From: Bacillota bacterium
Lineage (GTDB): Bacteria > Bacillota > Dethiobacteria > DTU022 > JAAZDU01
DNA: 12,639 bases
Direction: 5' to 3'
Assembly: GCA_012512665.1 (NCBI GenBank)
Contig: JAAZDU010000163.1
Location: 1-12,639, forward strand
The translations under genes were made by a program, and so were the position numbers. The notes beneath the pieces were generated by a model. The model ran no database searches and had not been told where the DNA came from. It saw only the letters and a program-made list of their open reading frames with translations. Position 1 is the first letter of the stretch, and every line of letters starts with the position of its first letter. Shown piece after piece: positions 7,420 to 12,639 of the stretch.

Positions 7420-7611
7420 TCATTTCCGGTAAAAGTAGACCATGGAGGCAATAAAAATTAAAAAGATGATAATGGCAACAGGGGCAAAGCCTGTTATGGT
7501 AACCAGAAAAATACCCAGAAAAAAAACCACAGCGAAAATGATATTGAGGATAAGCGCTCTTCTGCCCTTTTCTTTAAAATATTTAATACTCTCTTTGCCT
7601 TCTGCTTTCAT
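7420..7611 (-). CDS. Small two-helix membrane protein, unknown function
   Basis: A 63-residue protein on the opposite strand to everything around it. It has a charged, basic cytoplasmic-looking N-terminus (MKAEGKESIKYFKEKGRR), two hydrophobic helices (about residues 20-38 and 42-58) joined by a short TGFAP turn, and ends YFYRK. The case that it is real: AAAGGAGG at 7619-7626 stands 7 bases before ATG 7611, and a TATAAT box follows at proper distance upstream. An in-frame ATG at 7617 lies only one base from the Shine-Dalgarno sequence, so 7611 is the better start. I do not recognise the family. It separates gatB from recO and converges on gatB with one base between the stop codons. Confidence rests on the expression signals rather than homology. 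Confidence 0.72.
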   Translation of the reverse strand: MKAEGKESIKYFKEKGRRALILNIIFAVVFFLGIFLVTITGFAPVAIIIFLIFIASMVYFYRK

Positions 7612-7618
7612 GGTCATA

Positions 7619-7626
7619 CCTCCTTT
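7619..7626 (-). promoter_or_regulatory. Ribosome binding site of the small membrane-protein gene
   Basis: AAAGGAGG on the - strand, a near-perfect Shine-Dalgarno sequence. Its spacing decides for ATG 7611 (7 bases) over ATG 7617 (1 base). Confidence 0.75.
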
Positions 7627-7641
7627 ATTTCACCGATAATC

Positions 7642-7670
7642 ATTATACCCTATATTTTAGTTATTTGTAA
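7642..7670 (-). promoter_or_regulatory. Predicted sigma-A promoter for the small membrane-protein gene
   Basis: On the - strand the -10 box is a perfect TATAAT (7642-7647). The -35 region is weak: TTACAA at 7665-7670 with a 17-base spacer, or ATTACA with an 18-base spacer. The region is AT-rich compared with its surroundings. It lies in the divergent gap before recO; a + strand promoter for recO may overlap it (TATATT at 7651-7656) but has no convincing -35 box. Confidence 0.55.
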
Positions 7671-7700
7671 TAATATTTGTTAATTTAAGCCCTGTTGCTG

Positions 7701-7710
7701 GGGGAAGGAG
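7701..7710 (+). promoter_or_regulatory. Ribosome binding site of recO
   Basis: GGGGAAGGAG ends 5 bases before ATG 7716. It fixes the recO start there and argues against the in-frame TTG at 7695, which lies upstream of this site. Confidence 0.7.
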
Positions 7711-7715
7711 CATAT

Positions 7716-8477
7716 ATGGCGGGAAAAGAAAGGCTTTTTACAACACAAGGCCTGATATTAAAGAGCAAACCTTTTGGTGAGCGTGACAGGCTCATTTCCC
7801 TTTTAAGTCCCGGCAGGGGTAAATTAACTTGCGTGGCCCCCGGTGCCCGCAAGACGAAAAGCAGCCTGGCTGCCCTGGTGGAGCCCTTTACTTACGGAAA
7901 TTATCTTATGCACCAAGGTAGGAACCTCTACACTATTAGACAGGCCGATATCATTACATTTTTCAGCCGACTAAGAAACGATCTGGAAAGTTATACCTTT
8001 GCCTCCCATATCTGCCAGCTGGTAGATGATGTGGTAGAAGATGATGGCGGGCAGATTAGGGAGCTGTTTAAGCTTTTGTACCGTAGCCTTTTGTTTATGG
8101 AAAAAGGCGCTGCCCCAGCACTGATAGGCTTGGCCTTTCATTTCAAGTTGTTAAAGCTCTTAGGCTATGCGCCTCACCTGGCAGGCTGTCTTCATTGTGG
8201 TCGAGAAGCATCTATTTATTATCTCCATGTGGAAGAGGGCGGTATTGTCTGTTTCAATTGTTTAAAGAGTGCGGATTCTTCCTCTTACCTGAGCCAGGGA
8301 AGCCTGGCTTTGGCCAGGCTTCTTCTCAAGGGAAACTGGGCTGCCATCAACCACTTAAAATTGAACGAGGAGCAGTATAAAGAGCTTTCTTTTTTTTCGC
8401 GCGTTTTCTTGCAGCGCTGGCTAGGGGTTGAAAATTTCAAAGCATTTAATTTTCTAGAAAAACTTAACAGAACTTAA
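7716..8477 (+). CDS. recO: DNA repair protein RecO
   Basis: RecO works with RecF and RecR to load RecA on SSB-coated single-stranded DNA during gap repair and recombination. The N-terminal OB-fold is recognisable in the order TTQGLILKSKPFGERDRLISLL, then GKLTCVAPGARKTKSSLA and LVEPFTYGNYLM. The C-terminal part has the zinc-finger cysteines CLHC and CFNC about 20 residues apart, as in many Gram-positive RecO proteins. The 253-residue length is typical. ATG 7716 is chosen because of the GGGGAAGGAG just before it. In many Firmicutes recO follows era; here it follows the gatCAB block and the - strand small gene. Its own promoter is not clear. Confidence 0.95.
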   Translation: MAGKERLFTTQGLILKSKPFGERDRLISLLSPGRGKLTCVAPGARKTKSSLAALVEPFTYGNYLMHQGRNLYTIRQADIITFFSRLRNDLESYTFASHICQLVDDVVEDDGGQIRELFKLLYRSLLFMEKGAAPALIGLAFHFKLLKLLGYAPHLAGCLHCGREASIYYLHVEEGGIVCFNCLKSADSSSYLSQGSLALARLLLKGNWAAINHLKLNEEQYKELSFFSRVFLQRWLGVENFKAFNFLEKLNRT

Positions 8478-8540
8478 AGGGATAAAAAAAGCCGGCGGCT
8501 GCAGACTATTGGTAGTAAGAAAATAGGAGCTGAGAGCAAA

Positions 8541-8930
8541 ATGGAAATTACTCTGGAGATGGTGGACCAGCTTAGATCACGGGCCGGGGTAAGTTTTGCA
8601 GAAGCTGTAACCGCCCTGGAAAGAGCAGGAGGGGATGTGGTCAAGGCCCTCTTGCTGCTGGAAGAAGAGGGCAAAGATATGGGAAGTGGAGCCGCCGGGG
8701 ATTTAAAGCATAGGGAAGCTATGGGACGCTCAAAGCTTTCCAAGGCTGTGAAGAAAACAGGCATGATGAACATAAAGATCAACCGGGGAAAACGCACGCT
8801 GGCGGAGTTACCCCTTGCTATAGCCCTGGGGACAGCCCTTTTATTTCCCAGGACATGGTCCTGGGTAGTACTGGGCCTTTTGGCAGCCCGCTTTTCCCTG
8901 GTTGCCGATCAGGAGGAGCAGAGCGTATAG
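8541..8930 (+). CDS. DUF4342 domain protein with N-terminal UBA-like helix bundle
   Basis: The N-terminal 45 residues (ITLEMVDQLRSRAGVSFAEAVTALERAGGDVVKALLLLEE) read as a UBA/TS-N-type three-helix bundle, similar to the start of elongation factor Ts. The segment from about residue 70 (KTGMMNIKINRGKRTLAELPLA) matches what I recall of DUF4342. A hydrophobic stretch at about 89-119 could be one or two membrane-associated helices. An AGGAG at 8525-8529 lies 11 bases before the ATG. The position between recO and the glycyl-tRNA synthetase genes is conserved in several clostridial lineages. Function is unknown; a link to the ribosome or membrane would be speculation from the UBA-like domain and the hydrophobic tail. 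Confidence 0.82.
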   Translation: MEITLEMVDQLRSRAGVSFAEAVTALERAGGDVVKALLLLEEEGKDMGSGAAGDLKHREAMGRSKLSKAVKKTGMMNIKINRGKRTLAELPLAIALGTALLFPRTWSWVVLGLLAARFSLVADQEEQSV

Positions 8931-8951
8931 GAAAATTAAAAGGGCAGGACC

Positions 8952-8980
8952 TTGACTTTTATGTAACTTTTTGCTAAGTT
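8952..8980 (+). promoter_or_regulatory. Predicted promoter of the glyQS T-box transcript
   Basis: TTGACT (8952-8957, five of six consensus bases) is followed after 17 bases by TAAGTT (8975-8980), which is weak as a -10 box but has an extended-10 TG (8972-8973) in front. This places the transcript start near 8987, about 20 bases before stem I of the T-box. Position relative to the leader is the main support. Confidence 0.55.
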
Positions 8981-9005
8981 AAAGTTGTGATCAAGCCTGC
9001 AATGA

Positions 9006-9161
9006 GGGAAAAAGTAACCAGTTTTTTCCTTGTCCAGCGAGTCCGGTGGATGGTGTGAAGTCCGGATCAGGGGAACTGGTGAAGGGCGTTCCCAAGCTAT
9101 CTGTTTAAGGAGAGCCCGTAAGGGAAATAGGGTGGAACCGCGGGAATACCCTCCCGTCCCT
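9006..9161 (+). promoter_or_regulatory. Glycine T-box riboswitch (tRNA-Gly sensing leader)
   Basis: Stem I closes with GGGAA 9006-9010 pairing TTCCC 9089-9093. Above it the specifier loop has AAAGTAA on one side and GTGAAGGGC on the other, then CCAGTT 9018-9023 pairs AACTGG 9074-9079, and the distal arm TCCGG 9042-9046 pairs CCGGA 9062-9066. The specifier is GGC at 9085-9087 (or GGG one base earlier); both are glycine codons. The T-box AGGGTGGAACCGCGGG is at 9129-9144, with TGGA at 9133-9136 complementing the UCCA end expected of tRNA-Gly. In the antiterminator, AGGG and GCGGG flank the bulge and pair with CCCGT and CCCT at 9153-9161. Only about 35 bases separate stem I from the T-box, so the stem II elements are missing, as known for glyQS leaders. 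Uncharged tRNA-Gly should promote read-through into glyQS. Confidence 0.95.
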
Positions 9162-9197
9162 ATGGTTAGTAAGGGGAGAGGGTATTTTTTTCTTTTT
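9145..9197 (+). terminator. Rho-independent terminator of the T-box leader
   Basis: ATACCCTC (9146-9153) pairs with GAGGGTAT (9178-9185), with an inner CCC/GGG match, followed by a T-rich run at 9185-9197 broken by one C. Its 5' arm overlaps the antiterminator's 3' arm (9153-9161), so the two structures exclude each other. Confidence 0.93.
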
Positions 9198-9203
9198 AAT
9201 ATT

Positions 9204-9212
9204 GGGAGGTGA
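9204..9212 (+). promoter_or_regulatory. Ribosome binding site of glyQ
   Basis: GGGAGGTGA stands 7 bases before TTG 9217, counted from the GGAGG core. It identifies that TTG as the start rather than the TTG at 9202, which overlaps the site itself. Confidence 0.8.
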
Positions 9213-9216
9213 AACA

Positions 9217-10095
9217 TTGAACTTTCAGGAAATAATTTTACGGTTGCAAAATTACTGGGCAAGCCGTAATTGCCTTATCTGGCAGCCTTATGATGTGGAG
9301 AAGGGCGCGGGGACGATGAATCCGGCAACCTTTCTCCGTTCCGTCGGCCCGGAGCCGTGGAAGGTGGCTTATGTAGAACCTTCCCGGCGGCCAGCAGATG
9401 GCCGTTATGGTGAAAACCCCAACCGCCTTTACCAACACCTACAGTACCAGGTTATTTTAAAACCTGCTCCTGAAGATATCCAGGACCAGTACCTGGAGAG
9501 CCTTGTTCAGCTGGGCATTGACCCCGGAGAGCATGATATTCGGTTTGTGGAAGACGACTGGGAATCGCCTACTCTGGGAGCCTGGGGTTTGGGTTGGGAA
9601 GTTTGGCTCGATGGCATGGAAATCACCCAGTTTACCTATTTCCAGCAAGTAGGCGGCCTTGATCTGGACCCCATACCTGTAGAGCTTACTTACGGCCTGG
9701 AAAGGCTGGCCATGTATATTCAAAATAAAGATAATGTTTTTGATCTCATTTGGGTTGACGGCATTACATACGGCGATGTTTTTAAAAAAGCAGAAGAAGA
9801 ACATTCACGCTACAGCTTTGAGTCTGCTGACCCCGAACTGTTATTTTCCTTGTTTGTTTCTTATGAAAAAGAAGCTGCGCGCCTGGCCCAAGAAAAGTTT
9901 GTTCTGCCAGCTTACGATTATGTTCTAAAATGCTCTCATACTTTTAATGTTTTGGAGGCGCGCGGGCTTATCAGCGTGACAGAGCGGACAGGTTATATTG
10001 CGCGGGTAAGAGAACTTGCGCGCCTTGTTGCCGTTAACTTTTTGGAACAGAGAGAAGAAGCCGGTTACCCCCTTAAACAGAAAGGAGGGGCTTAA
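9217..10095 (+). CDS. glyQ: Glycyl-tRNA synthetase alpha subunit
   Basis: Catalytic class II subunit of the alpha2-beta2 glycyl-tRNA synthetase, which activates glycine with ATP and charges tRNA-Gly together with GlyS. The N-terminus ([19 protein letters not shown]) is typical, followed by [17 protein letters not shown], then the class II motif region [21 protein letters not shown]. Further conserved blocks are [29 protein letters not shown] and the motif 3 stretch [12 protein letters not shown]. Length is 292 residues, normal for the family. The start is TTG 9217, set by GGGAGGTGA at 9204-9212. It lies directly behind the T-box terminator and two bases before glyS, so both subunits are under glycine control. 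Confidence 0.97.
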   Translation: MNFQEIILRLQNYWASRNCLIWQPYDVEKGAGTMNPATFLRSVGPEPWKVAYVEPSRRPADGRYGENPNRLYQHLQYQVILKPAPEDIQDQYLESLVQLGIDPGEHDIRFVEDDWESPTLGAWGLGWEVWLDGMEITQFTYFQQVGGLDLDPIPVELTYGLERLAMYIQNKDNVFDLIWVDGITYGDVFKKAEEEHSRYSFESADPELLFSLFVSYEKEAARLAQEKFVLPAYDYVLKCSHTFNVLEARGLISVTERTGYIARVRELARLVAVNFLEQREEAGYPLKQKGGA

Positions 10096-10097
10096 AA

Positions 10098-12185
10098 GTG
10101 TCGGAGAAGAAAACCTTGCTTTTAGAAATTTTAACCGAAGAGATACCTTCGCGCTTTGTGCCCGGGGCCCTGCGCCAGTTAGAAGAAAATGGTGCCAGGA
10201 TCTTGCAAGAAAACAGGCTTGGCTATGAAAAGATTATTCCATTTGGGACACCTAGGCGCCTGGTGTTTTTGGCCAGCGGCGTTGACAAACGGCAAAAACC
10301 TGCCGTAGAGAGAAAAAAGGGACCCTCCTGCCAGGCAGCTTTTAGCAGTGATGGCAGCCCTAATAAAGCTGCTCTAGGTTTCGCCAGGGGGCAGGGTTTG
10401 CAGGTGGAAGACCTAGTGGTAGAAAAGGTGGGGGAAGTTCCGTACCTGTTTGCCGTAAAAGAAATCCCCGGCGAGTATGCTTTAGATATATTGCCCTCCC
10501 TGATGAAAAAACTTATTTCGTCCCTGAGTTTTCCCAAAAATATGTACTGGACCTCCGAAAGGATAAGATTTGCCCGCCCTATTAGAGGTATTGTATGTCT
10601 TTTTGGTGAAGATATTGTACCTTTTTCCTTTGCAGGTGTAACGGCAAACAATGAAACCGTGGGCCATCGGTTTTTAGCTCCGGGGCCGTGGATGATAACC
10701 TCTGCAGACAATTACCTGGAGGTAATGGACAGGGGCAAGGTGATGGCAGATCACCGGCAGCGGGAGCTTTTCATCAGGCAGAGCTTAGAAGAGGCTGCAG
10801 CCAGCCTGGGTGGTAAAGTATTAATGGATGAGGGCCTTTTGCAGGAGGTGAATTTTCTGGTGGAGAGCCCTGCTATCATAACAGGGTCTTTCCCTGAGGA
10901 ATACCTGGCGCTTCCGCGGCAGGTGCCTGTAACTGTCATGCAGGTCCACCAGAAATATTTTGCTGTAGAAGATAAGGATGGCAAGCTTCTACCCAATTTT
11001 ATAGCTGTGGTCAATGGAAAATACAACAACATGGAATTAATAAAGGCTGGTAATGAAAAAGTATTAAGAGCACGTTTAAAGGATGCCCGCTTCTTTTATG
11101 ATGAAGACAGGCGCCGGCCGCTGGTTGATTTTGTAGAGAAGCTAGAATCCATTGTTTACCAAGGTGGAATGGGCACCATGTTAGAGAAGACGGAGCGTAT
11201 GAAGAGAATTGCCCGGCATATAATGGATATAACAGGAACAATGGAAGATGAAGAAGTGGTTTTAAGAGCTGTCCATCTGGCTAAAGCGGACCTGGTAACA
11301 CAGATGGTAAGGGAGTTTCCTGAACTGCAGGGAGTAATGGGAAAAACATATGCTTTGGAAGATGGAGAAAGCCCCGCCGTAGCAGAGGCTATTTTTGAAC
11401 ACTATCTGCCCAGGTTTGCCGGAGACAGCCTACCTGCCACTAGGGCAGGGATTTTGGTGGCCTTGTCTGATAAATTTGATCACCTCGTAAGCTGCTTTGC
11501 AGCAGGTATTCGTCCCAGCGGTTCTCAGGACCCTTATGCCCTCCGCCGCGCAGGTTTAGGAATTGTACAGATTATCATAGAGAAAAAACTCTCGTTTCCC
11601 CTGCCCCTGCTGGTTCAATTTCTTTTAAACGCCCTTGAAGTGCAGGGTGTAGCTGTAGATAATGGTGAAAAGTTGAAAGAGGATGTTTTATCTTTCTTAG
11701 AGCTTAGGCTGCGCCATTATCTGCAGGAAAGGAGCTTTAGCTACGATATTATAGAGGCTGTTTTAGGAGCCAACAAAGATGATTTTCTGGCCATATGCAA
11801 GAAAGCTGAGTTTTTAACCGAAAAACGTCAGAGCAAGGAGCTGGCAGAGGCAGCCGCTGCTTATCAGAGAGTTGCAAACCTTGCCTGCAAAGCTGAAGGG
11901 GCACCATTGGTCCAAGAAAAATTACTGGAAGAGCCAGAAGAGCTGGCTCTCTGGCAGAAAGCCCGGCAGGTAGAGGGAACTATAGCAGGTTTTGGCCGGG
12001 GGGGCGATTTTACATCCCTCTTGCAGTTGCTGGCAGCGCTAAAGGCACCGATAGATAACTTTTTTGACAAAGTAATGGTGATGGCAGAAGATGAAAAAAT
12101 CCGAGGCAATCGCCTTGCTTTGCTGCGTTATCTACAGAAACTTTTCCTATCCCTGGCAGATCTGGGCAAACTTATGCCAGAATAA
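10098..12185 (+). CDS. glyS: Glycyl-tRNA synthetase beta subunit
   Basis: Beta subunit of heterotetrameric glycyl-tRNA synthetase, which recognises and positions tRNA-Gly. The 695-residue length is normal. Recognisable blocks in order: LLLEILTEEIPSRFVPGAL at the N-terminus, FPKNMYW and RFARPIRGIVCLFG, HRFLAPG, VTVMQVHQKYFAV, VNGKYNN, VLRARLKDARFFYDED, GMGTMLEKTERM, then the HD-like region (HLAKADLVTQMVREFPELQG, with SDKFDHL). Next come SGSQDPYALRRAGLGIVQII and the C-terminal anticodon-binding helical domain ending at FDKVMVMAEDEKIRGNRLALL. GTG 10098 follows AAAGGAGGGG (10081-10090, inside the glyQ end) by 7 bases. The gene is intact, and ppsR begins 30 bases later. Confidence 0.97.
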   Translation: MSEKKTLLLEILTEEIPSRFVPGALRQLEENGARILQENRLGYEKIIPFGTPRRLVFLASGVDKRQKPAVERKKGPSCQAAFSSDGSPNKAALGFARGQGLQVEDLVVEKVGEVPYLFAVKEIPGEYALDILPSLMKKLISSLSFPKNMYWTSERIRFARPIRGIVCLFGEDIVPFSFAGVTANNETVGHRFLAPGPWMITSADNYLEVMDRGKVMADHRQRELFIRQSLEEAAASLGGKVLMDEGLLQEVNFLVESPAIITGSFPEEYLALPRQVPVTVMQVHQKYFAVEDKDGKLLPNFIAVVNGKYNNMELIKAGNEKVLRARLKDARFFYDEDRRRPLVDFVEKLESIVYQGGMGTMLEKTERMKRIARHIMDITGTMEDEEVVLRAVHLAKADLVTQMVREFPELQGVMGKTYALEDGESPAVAEAIFEHYLPRFAGDSLPATRAGILVALSDKFDHLVSCFAAGIRPSGSQDPYALRRAGLGIVQIIIEKKLSFPLPLLVQFLLNALEVQGVAVDNGEKLKEDVLSFLELRLRHYLQERSFSYDIIEAVLGANKDDFLAICKKAEFLTEKRQSKELAEAAAAYQRVANLACKAEGAPLVQEKLLEEPEELALWQKARQVEGTIAGFGRGGDFTSLLQLLAALKAPIDNFFDKVMVMAEDEKIRGNRLALLRYLQKLFLSLADLGKLMPE

Positions 12186-12215
12186 ACTTAAGTGTGACGA
12201 GGAGGAGCAAAAAAT

Positions 12216-12611
12216 ATGGGTGATAAGCCCCTGGTTTTTATTTTTTCAGATTCTGTAGGGGAGACAGCAGAATTTGTAGTCAAAGCCGTAGCCAGCCAGT
12301 TTAACTCAGGGGAAATTGATATTCGCCGCGAAGCATTTATTAATGACCCTAAGCGTCTGCAGCTTTTGATCAGGGAAGCAAGCAGACACAAGGCAATGAT
12401 TGCCTATACCTTTGTTTTGCCCCAGCTGAGGCAGGTAATGAGAGAAGAGGCAGCTAAACTGGATATTCCCTGTGTGGATGTGCTAGGTCCCATGCTGCAG
12501 GCATTTAGTAAAATAATGAATGTAGACCCCAGGTTGGAGGCAGGGCTGGTTAGGAGATTGGATGAAGGTTATTTTCGCCGTGTAACGGCAGTGTCAGAGC
12601 AAAAGCCATAG
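12216..12611 (+). CDS. ppsR: Truncated PpsR-type regulator (DUF299 kinase/pyrophosphorylase), N-terminal half
   Basis: Homologous to the bifunctional Ser/Thr kinase and phosphorylase that switches pyruvate phosphate dikinase or PEP synthase on and off. The N-terminal half is clear: VFIFSDSVGETAEFVVKAVASQF, then the YTFVLPQLRQ, DVLGPMLQAF and GLVRRLDEGYFRRV blocks. ATG 12216 has GGAGGAG at 12201-12207, spacing 8. The family then continues with a conserved 'EFAVKYDDG' block and the P-loop 'GVSRTSKTP', giving about 270 residues. Here similarity ends near 12589 after FRRVTAV, five unrelated residues follow (SEQKP), and TAG stops the frame at 131 residues. None of the three frames in the last 50 bases resumes the family sequence. 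Without the P-loop the product should not be an active kinase. A rearrangement, an insertion or an assembly error near the window end are all possible. Confidence 0.85.
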   Translation: MGDKPLVFIFSDSVGETAEFVVKAVASQFNSGEIDIRREAFINDPKRLQLLIREASRHKAMIAYTFVLPQLRQVMREEAAKLDIPCVDVLGPMLQAFSKIMNVDPRLEAGLVRRLDEGYFRRVTAVSEQKP

Positions 12612-12639
12612 TCATTACAACTCATTATCCCTTTATAAA

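Noticed and set aside
7442..7639. + strand open frame opposite the small membrane-protein gene.
   Set aside because: Lys-rich translation without a Shine-Dalgarno sequence; the - strand frame has both promoter and ribosome binding site.
8484..8500. GC-rich palindromic GCCGGC after recO as a terminator.
   Set aside because: The stem is only a few bases and the A-run precedes rather than a T-run following it.
8474..8797. - strand open frame opposite the DUF4342 gene.
   Set aside because: Low-complexity Ser/Pro/Ala-rich translation typical of an antisense shadow; the + strand frame has domain similarity.
10223..10711. Long open frame on the - strand inside glyS (162 codons).
   Set aside because: It lies wholly within a well-conserved synthetase gene, has no ribosome binding site and no recognisable protein features.
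12589..12639. Group II intron or insertion-sequence end at the ppsR break (GTGTC...).
   Set aside because: The bases do not fit the group II GUGYG start and only 50 bases are visible, too few to show inverted repeats; kept only as a possible explanation.
1..12639. CRISPR arrays, tRNA or rRNA genes, transposases and phage genes.
   Set aside because: No regularly spaced repeats, no tRNA-like cloverleaf apart from the T-box leader, and no mobile-element proteins were seen.

Overview
The window is 12.6 kb of a bacterial chromosome of clostridial type (Firmicutes). Supporting signs are AGGAGG-class ribosome binding sites, frequent GTG and TTG starts, a glycine T-box leader, two-subunit glycyl-tRNA synthetase, and the neighbourhood pgpH-ybeY-dgkA-cdd ... 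recO-DUF4342-glyQ-glyS-ppsR. That order recalls Desulfotomaculum, Moorella and Syntrophomonas relatives, but I cannot name a genus. All genes are on the + strand except one small membrane-protein gene.

Layout. 1-2651: the 3' nine-tenths of pgpH (c-di-AMP phosphodiesterase), then ybeY (rRNA maturation) and dgkA (undecaprenol/diacylglycerol kinase). 2738-3790: a membrane-anchored DUF881 protein with a long extra region. 3797-4180: cdd. 4197-7418: a tightly packed gatC-gatA-gatB set. 7420-7611: a small two-helix membrane protein on the - strand, with its own promoter. 7716-8930: recO and a DUF4342 protein. 8952-9197: promoter, glycine T-box leader and terminator. 9217-12185: glyQ and glyS. 12216-12611: a ppsR reading frame that loses family similarity and stops at about half the usual length, just before the window ends.

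The most unusual point is the gatA product. It is full length and keeps the amidase-family fold signatures, yet all three residues of the Lys-cisSer-Ser glutaminase triad are replaced (Asp92, Ala164, Glu188), and residues expected to bind glutamine also appear to be lost. The gatB partner keeps its recognisable kinase/transamidase residues and C-terminal tail but diverges in several normally invariant stretches. As read, the locus encodes a GatCAB-like complex whose glutaminase subunit should be dead. It might use free ammonia, be fed ammonia by another protein, or have a non-catalytic role beside a second normal GatCAB elsewhere. The gatCAB block sits where many relatives carry era.

Functionally the window mixes translation (gatCAB, glyQS, ybeY), envelope lipid and second-messenger metabolism (dgkA, pgpH, DUF881), pyrimidine salvage (cdd), DNA repair (recO) and control of pyruvate phosphate dikinase or PEP synthase (ppsR).
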